Origin: CBDATW01 sp965214965
GTDB taxonomy: Bacteria > Bacillota_I > Bacilli_A > CBDATW01
DNA: 64,000 nt
Direction: 5' to 3'
Assembly (NCBI GenBank): GCA_965214965.1
Contig: OZ244030.1
Location: forward strand, 186,001-250,000
Every line of letters begins with the position of its first letter. The stretch's first letter is position 1. Positions 60,186 through 64,000 of the stretch are shown here, in pieces. The position numbers were made by a program, and so were the translations under genes. The notes under the pieces are model-generated. The model was given only the letters and a program-made list of their open reading frames with translations. It did no database searches and was not told where the DNA came from.

Positions 60186-62192
60186 ATGAAAAAATTATTT
60201 ACATCTTTCTTAGCTGCTGGTACAGTAGCTTCATTTGCGTTTTGCGCACAAAATGAAGCGAATACAGCTGCTGAAGAAACGACAACAGAAACAGAAGAAA
60301 CAACAACAGAAACAGAAGAAACAACAACAATTGTGAAAGGAAAAGTAGCTCAAGGTACTTTTAAAATTGGATATGTTGGTTCAGACACAGAATATACAAG
60401 TGTTTTAAAAGAAATACTAACATCATATACACAAGATACAGTTGACAAGAATGCTACAGGTGAAGAATTCTTTAACCTACCATCAAGATTATTTTTAAAC
60501 TCATCAGATAAGTATAATGCCTACATTAGAGAAGATGCTTCATACTCTGATGCTATTGCTGACCTTAAGCAAAAAATAATAGATACGACTCACACACTAA
60601 AAAACAACGCAGACATTGCGTTTAACAGCAAAAAAATGGTTGTTGCAAATTTCGCTAATGAAGATGTTGATTTAAGTAATGTTTACACAGATCAATTTGT
60701 AACGGCAGTTTTCGAAGAACTTGCAGCAAATAAAGCGGTAAATGAGACTACTTTACATCAAGCATTTGTAAAACACAGTACACATCTAGGCGGGTCAGTG
60801 ACTTTGATTGAAGACGGTTCAACTACCAAACCTACTTCAGGTAATATCAGTTTAATATTTGAAGACCACGATGGAACTGACGATGTATTAACACAAAGTA
60901 AATCATGAGAAACAATTCAAGAAGAATTTAAAGCAACTGTGACAGAATCACTAGATGACAAGACAAAACTAGCATCTAAAAATATCGATGCACTATTTGT
61001 ACATGTTACTGATGAGGTAGAAAACAAATCAGATGTTTACAAAGCAGTTGTTGAGAAAAAACAATTCAAAGCAACAAAACTATTCTTTATTGGAGAAGAA
61101 TCTAAAGCACAAAATGGTGCTTCATCTAAAGTGTTTGCTGGAGAAAATGTTTCAACAGCTTCATTTAACAAATACGCAGCTGCATATATAGCTGGATTCC
61201 AAGCTGCAGTGGGAGCAATTAAATTCTCAGGTTCAGAAGACGTTTATGAACAAACATCAGTTACATTTTTAATTGGTTCAACTTCAGAATCAACTGACAA
61301 GAAAAAAGCATTTGCATTTAGAAGAGGTGTAGAAGCAGCAGCAGCTCATGAATCATATTCAAATTATCTACAAGTCAAATTTGTTTCAAAAACAGAAGAT
61401 TCATCAAAATCATCTAAAAAACTTTACAGAGAAGTATCTGAGTGAAAAGCAAAAGATGATTCAAAATCTAAACTATATGAGTTCTCATCATCAGATACAT
61501 TCTCAGATGCAGATAAAAGAGTTGTATACATCGCTGGTTCAACAGCTGGTGATTGAACAGGGAAGAATTCAGAAACAGACGTAACAAATGTATCAGATGA
61601 AACAACATGAGATACGAAAACTCATAAAGCTGATGATAAAGGGCTAATTGGAGCACTTTATAATTATTCAGAAGGTTCAGATGGGGATTTATACTCATCA
61701 TTAACATCAAAAACATTTTCAAGAGGAGTTTGAATTGTTCTTGATAAAGTAGATGGTGTAGGTTCAAATATATCTGATGGTATTGACACTGATGAAAACA
61801 AATTAAACTACAAATCAGAATCAGCAGCAAAAGCAGGTTTTGCCGCTTTTGAAAGACACGATATTAAATTCTACGGTTCAATTGGAACAGAAATTAACGG
61901 TACAAAAGCTTATGCTAAAGCCGTTCTAAAAGGACTATACATGGGTGGGCCATCATATATGATTGGTAAACACACAATATTTGGTGCAGGACTTGACCTA
62001 TCTTATGTTACAGTAGCAGATCTATCAACGGGACAAAGCAAATGAACAAATGAAAAATCAATTTGATCAGCATCATCAGGTAAAGATACAGCTGGTAAAG
62101 CAGAAGATAGATTCAAAGATTCATTTGCACATGCAACTGAAAAAGAACTGATAGAAGAAGAACTAGTAAAAACTTCACCATGATTAAAATAA
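60186..62192 (+). CDS. Large surface lipoprotein F (BMP-like paralogous array)
   Basis: 668 aa with many TGA(Trp) codons. Lipobox MKKLFTSFLAAGTVASFAFC, Cys20, followed by TTTETEE heptads. The variable module (about 118-235) is unrelated to D and E (IADLKQKIIDTTHTL, FEELAANKAVNETTLHQAF), but the sequences on both sides are nearly identical to theirs. The central block carries small changes (SKAQNGASSK, SVTFLIGS). The C-terminus has GTEINGTKAYAKAVL and ends KTSPWLK. It is the last member of the array. Confidence 0.88.
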
Positions 62193-62202
62193 TTGATTTA
62201 TT

Positions 62203-62228
62203 AAAAAAAGACCATTAGGTCTTTTTTT
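62203..62228 (+). terminator. Terminator of lipoprotein F
   Basis: AAAAAAAGACC, loop ATTA or shorter, GGTCTTTTTTT. It overlaps the stop codon of the convergent minus-strand gene. Confidence 0.75.
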
Positions 62229-62634
62229 ATTTTTTAATCAAATCTAGTTTGCCATGATTTCCTTGATGTGATGGAGGTTGTCATCCTTGAGGTTTAATTA
62301 GATCAGGTAATCCTAATGGATTTGGCCTCGTTTCTTTAACCCCTGGATTTTTAGCCATATTTGCCTCAAATATAGCGTTTCAAGCTTTATGAGTGTCTAC
62401 ACCATACATTTCAAGTGTTTGAATAGCAAACACACATAAATCAATTAGTCCGTCAACTACTTCTTCTGGGTCTTTGTTTGCAACTGCTTCCATAGTTTCA
62501 TCATATTCTTCTTTAATCATCTTCATTCTAAAGCCAATTAATGTTTTAAGTTTTTCAGGATTGTTTTTTACTCATTCAATAACTCCGAACTTTTCATTCA
62601 TATCCTTAATATCTTGTACTCAGTTTTTTGACAT
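62227..62634 (-). CDS. MazG-like nucleotide pyrophosphohydrolase
   Basis: 135 aa on the minus strand, TGA(Trp) read at four sites. Residues 38-75 contain KEEYDETMEAVANKDPEEVVD and GLIDLCVFAI (listed as two pieces), giving the E-E-x-x-E and E-x-x-D metal motifs of the all-alpha NTP pyrophosphatase superfamily; NMAKNPGVKETRP and WQPPSHQGN match the C-terminal pattern of phage- and MazG/PRA-PH-like members. It probably hydrolyses a (d)NTP or related nucleotide; substrate unknown. GGGGG lies before the start. It converges on the lipoprotein array. Confidence 0.75.
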
Positions 62635-62743
62635 AATGCCCCCTAAATTTTATATTTTTATATAATGATATCATTTATAATGTTATCTTTGAATAATATT
62701 TAATAAAAACCCATTAAATATAAATGTTTAACATACTTTAGTG

Positions 62744-62749
62744 TATAAT
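62744..62749 (+). promoter_or_regulatory. Extended -10 of pgsA
   Basis: GTGTATAATA holds TATAAT 22 bases before the pgsA ATG. GGGAG is the ribosome site. Confidence 0.65.
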
Positions 62750-62770
62750 ACTTCATGGGAGAAAATTTAT

Positions 62771-63349
62771 ATGAAAATTACAAACCAAATATCAATATTT
62801 AGATTCATTTGTGCACTTGCAATAGGCTCACTATTTATTTGATGATTAAAAACTGGTAAATCAATTGCTTTAACTGCAATTTTGTGAACATTTATTATTG
62901 GTTGCATTTCAGATTTTATTGACGGATACATTGCAAGAAAGAAAAATATGGTAACAAAATTTGGAGAAATCATTGATCCAATTGCTGATAAAGCATTGAT
63001 TAACACAGCACTAATTGTTATTCTTGCATTCTCATTCCTTACAAGAAACGGGAAAATAATGTTGGTAGTTTTTGCATCAGTTACACTGATGTTAATTAGA
63101 GACATCTTAGTAGATGCTGCTAAGATTTATTTAGCTGCCAATAACAAGAAAGTAGCTGCTTCCAAATGAGGAAAAATCAAAACAATTACTCAAATGATAG
63201 CAATTATAACTACTTTTACAACACTATCATATGACAAAGTAGTTCGTATAAAAACAATTCATCTATCATGACTATTTGTGATTGCTACACTTACATCACT
63301 TATATCAGGATATAACTACATTATGAGTGCTTGAAGAACAAAGAAATAA
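62771..63349 (+). CDS. pgsA: CDP-diacylglycerol-glycerol-3-phosphate phosphatidyltransferase
   Basis: 192 aa with several TGA(Trp) codons. It makes phosphatidylglycerophosphate from CDP-diacylglycerol. The CDP-alcohol phosphotransferase motif is complete: DFIDGYIARKKN then GEIIDPIADK, i.e. D-x2-D-G-x2-A-R-x8-G-x3-D-x3-D. About five transmembrane segments are visible. The family members can be confused, but length and motif fit PgsA. recA follows after 80 bases. Confidence 0.88.
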
Positions 63350-63397
63350 TCTTTGTTTTTCTTTTGCCAAAATTATTAAAAAATTCAATATCTTTTT

Positions 63398-63417
63398 ATT
63401 TATAGATATCTATAAAT
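63398..63417. promoter_or_regulatory. Perfect 20-bp palindrome upstream of recA
   Basis: ATTTATAGAT followed by ATCTATAAAT, an exact inverted repeat with no spacer, ending 3 bases before the AGGAGG ribosome site. It could be an operator, a promoter element, or a 5' mRNA hairpin. It is A/T-rich but its 2-fold symmetry is perfect. Confidence 0.6.
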
Positions 63418-63429
63418 TAGGAGGATAAT

Positions 63430-64000
63430 ATGTCAAAAAACACAAATTTAATCGCAGTCACTGTAGAAGCTGTTAAAAAATCACATGGTGATGAATCTAT
63501 CTCTACTTTAAACTATCAACCTAAAACTAATGTTGATGTAATCCCAACAGGATTACTATCACTAGATAAAGCATTAGGTATAGGAGGAATACCTCAAGGA
63601 AGAATTTTAGAGATTTATGGGCCTGAATCTTCTGGGAAAACAACACTAACTCTAGAAATCATTAATCAAGCACAAAAAGCTAAAATGAATTGCGCTTTTA
63701 TAGATGCAGAACATTCACTAGATCCTGATTATGCAAAAAAACTAGGAATTAATATTGGTAGTTTAATTTTTTCTCAACCAGATTCAGGAGAACAAGCACT
63801 TTCAATTGTAGAATCATTAATTAAAACTAATTCAATAGATTTAATTATTGTTGATTCTGTTGCAGCACTTGTGCCGCAAGTTGAATTAGATGGAGAAATG
63901 GAAGAACAAACAATTGGAGTCCAAGCTCGTCTAATGTCAAAAGCTTTGCGTAAAATATCAGGGCTTTTAAATAAACATAACTGTACAATTATTTTCATTA
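63430..64000 (+). CDS. recA: Recombinase RecA, 5' part
   Basis: 190 codons are visible; the gene runs off the window. RecA forms filaments on single-stranded DNA and drives homologous recombination. Walker A GPESSGKTT (about residues 65-73), AEHSLDPDYAKKLG and LIIVDSVAALVP with ELDGEMEE are visible, as is the L1-region lead-in. AEH-SL replaces the usual AEHALDP. AGGAGG lies 6 bases before the ATG. A recombinase next to a mosaic lipoprotein array is relevant to its variation. Confidence 0.97.
   Translation, partial: MSKNTNLIAVTVEAVKKSHGDESISTLNYQPKTNVDVIPTGLLSLDKALGIGGIPQGRILEIYGPESSGKTTLTLEIINQAQKAKMNCAFIDAEHSLDPDYAKKLGINIGSLIFSQPDSGEQALSIVESLIKTNSIDLIIVDSVAALVPQVELDGEMEEQTIGVQARLMSKALRKISGLLNKHNCTIIFI

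Noticed and set aside
45644..62192. Insertion sequence or integrated phage behind the lipoprotein array.
   Set aside because: No transposase, integrase or terminal inverted repeats are visible; tandem duplication explains the array.

Overview
This window is a mollicute (mycoplasma-type) chromosome segment. It is AT-rich, and almost every housekeeping gene is continuous only if TGA is read as tryptophan (genetic code 4); with TGA as stop, atpC, ftsZ, rnj and coaX survive but guaA, pheS/pheT, metG, ileS, tuf, smc and all the lipoproteins fall apart. Reading TGA as Trp merges these pieces into full-length proteins with expected ends. The species cannot be named from the sequence alone. No insertion sequence, phage, CRISPR array or rRNA gene was seen.

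Layout. 1-2.1 kb: end of the F1 ATPase operon (atpG-atpD-atpC). 2.1-5.1 kb: two tandem lipoproteins. 5.05-8.36 kb: a tandem duplication of a block (lipoprotein 3' end, tRNA-Ser, small membrane protein, guaB) in which copy 1 kept the tRNA and lost guaB, while copy 2 kept guaB and lost the tRNA; guaA follows. 10-11.3 kb: tuf with a structured leader. 11.4-12.2 kb: two small minus-strand genes, one flavodoxin-like reductase. 12.2-17.4 kb: pheS-pheT-metG-rpmF. 17.5-21.75 kb: a division (dcw) operon mraZ-rsmH-ftsA-ftsZ-sepF, with MraZ boxes over its promoter. 21.8-26.7 kb: ileS, an RluA-family pseudouridine synthase and a rhomboid-like protein without a catalytic serine. 26.7-31.4 kb: three CoA-synthesis genes (coaBC, coaX, coaD) with rnj and rsmD. 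31.4-44.8 kb: gmk-prpC-prkC-rsgA-rpe, an ascorbate-type PTS cassette with deoC, rpmB on the opposite strand, then fakA-plsX-rnc-smc. This order strongly resembles the corresponding Bacillus region, with the PTS cassette as the visible insertion.

44.8-62.2 kb is the accessory region: a small S1 protein, then six large paralogous lipoproteins (560-951 aa) interrupted once by an ABC-2-type export module. The lipoproteins share a lipobox, a Thr/Glu-rich linker, a near-identical central block and a common C-terminus, but differ in an intervening module. I infer they are related to the BMP/PnrA substrate-binding fold. One carries 14 perfect 21-bp repeats and has a T9 tract inside its promoter spacer; three share a promoter plus structured leader RNA with two mutually exclusive folds. 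Together this looks like a surface-variation locus with its own RNA-level control, and it is the best candidate for an undescribed system here. The window ends with a MazG-like pyrophosphohydrolase, pgsA and the start of recA, which has a perfect 20-bp palindrome just upstream.

The metabolic picture is a parasite that makes ATP or ion gradients with F1Fo, converts IMP to GMP (guaB, guaA, gmk), makes CoA from pantothenate, activates exogenous fatty acids (fakA, plsX), makes phosphatidylglycerol-type lipids (pgsA), imports a sugar by PTS, and displays a large variable lipoprotein coat.
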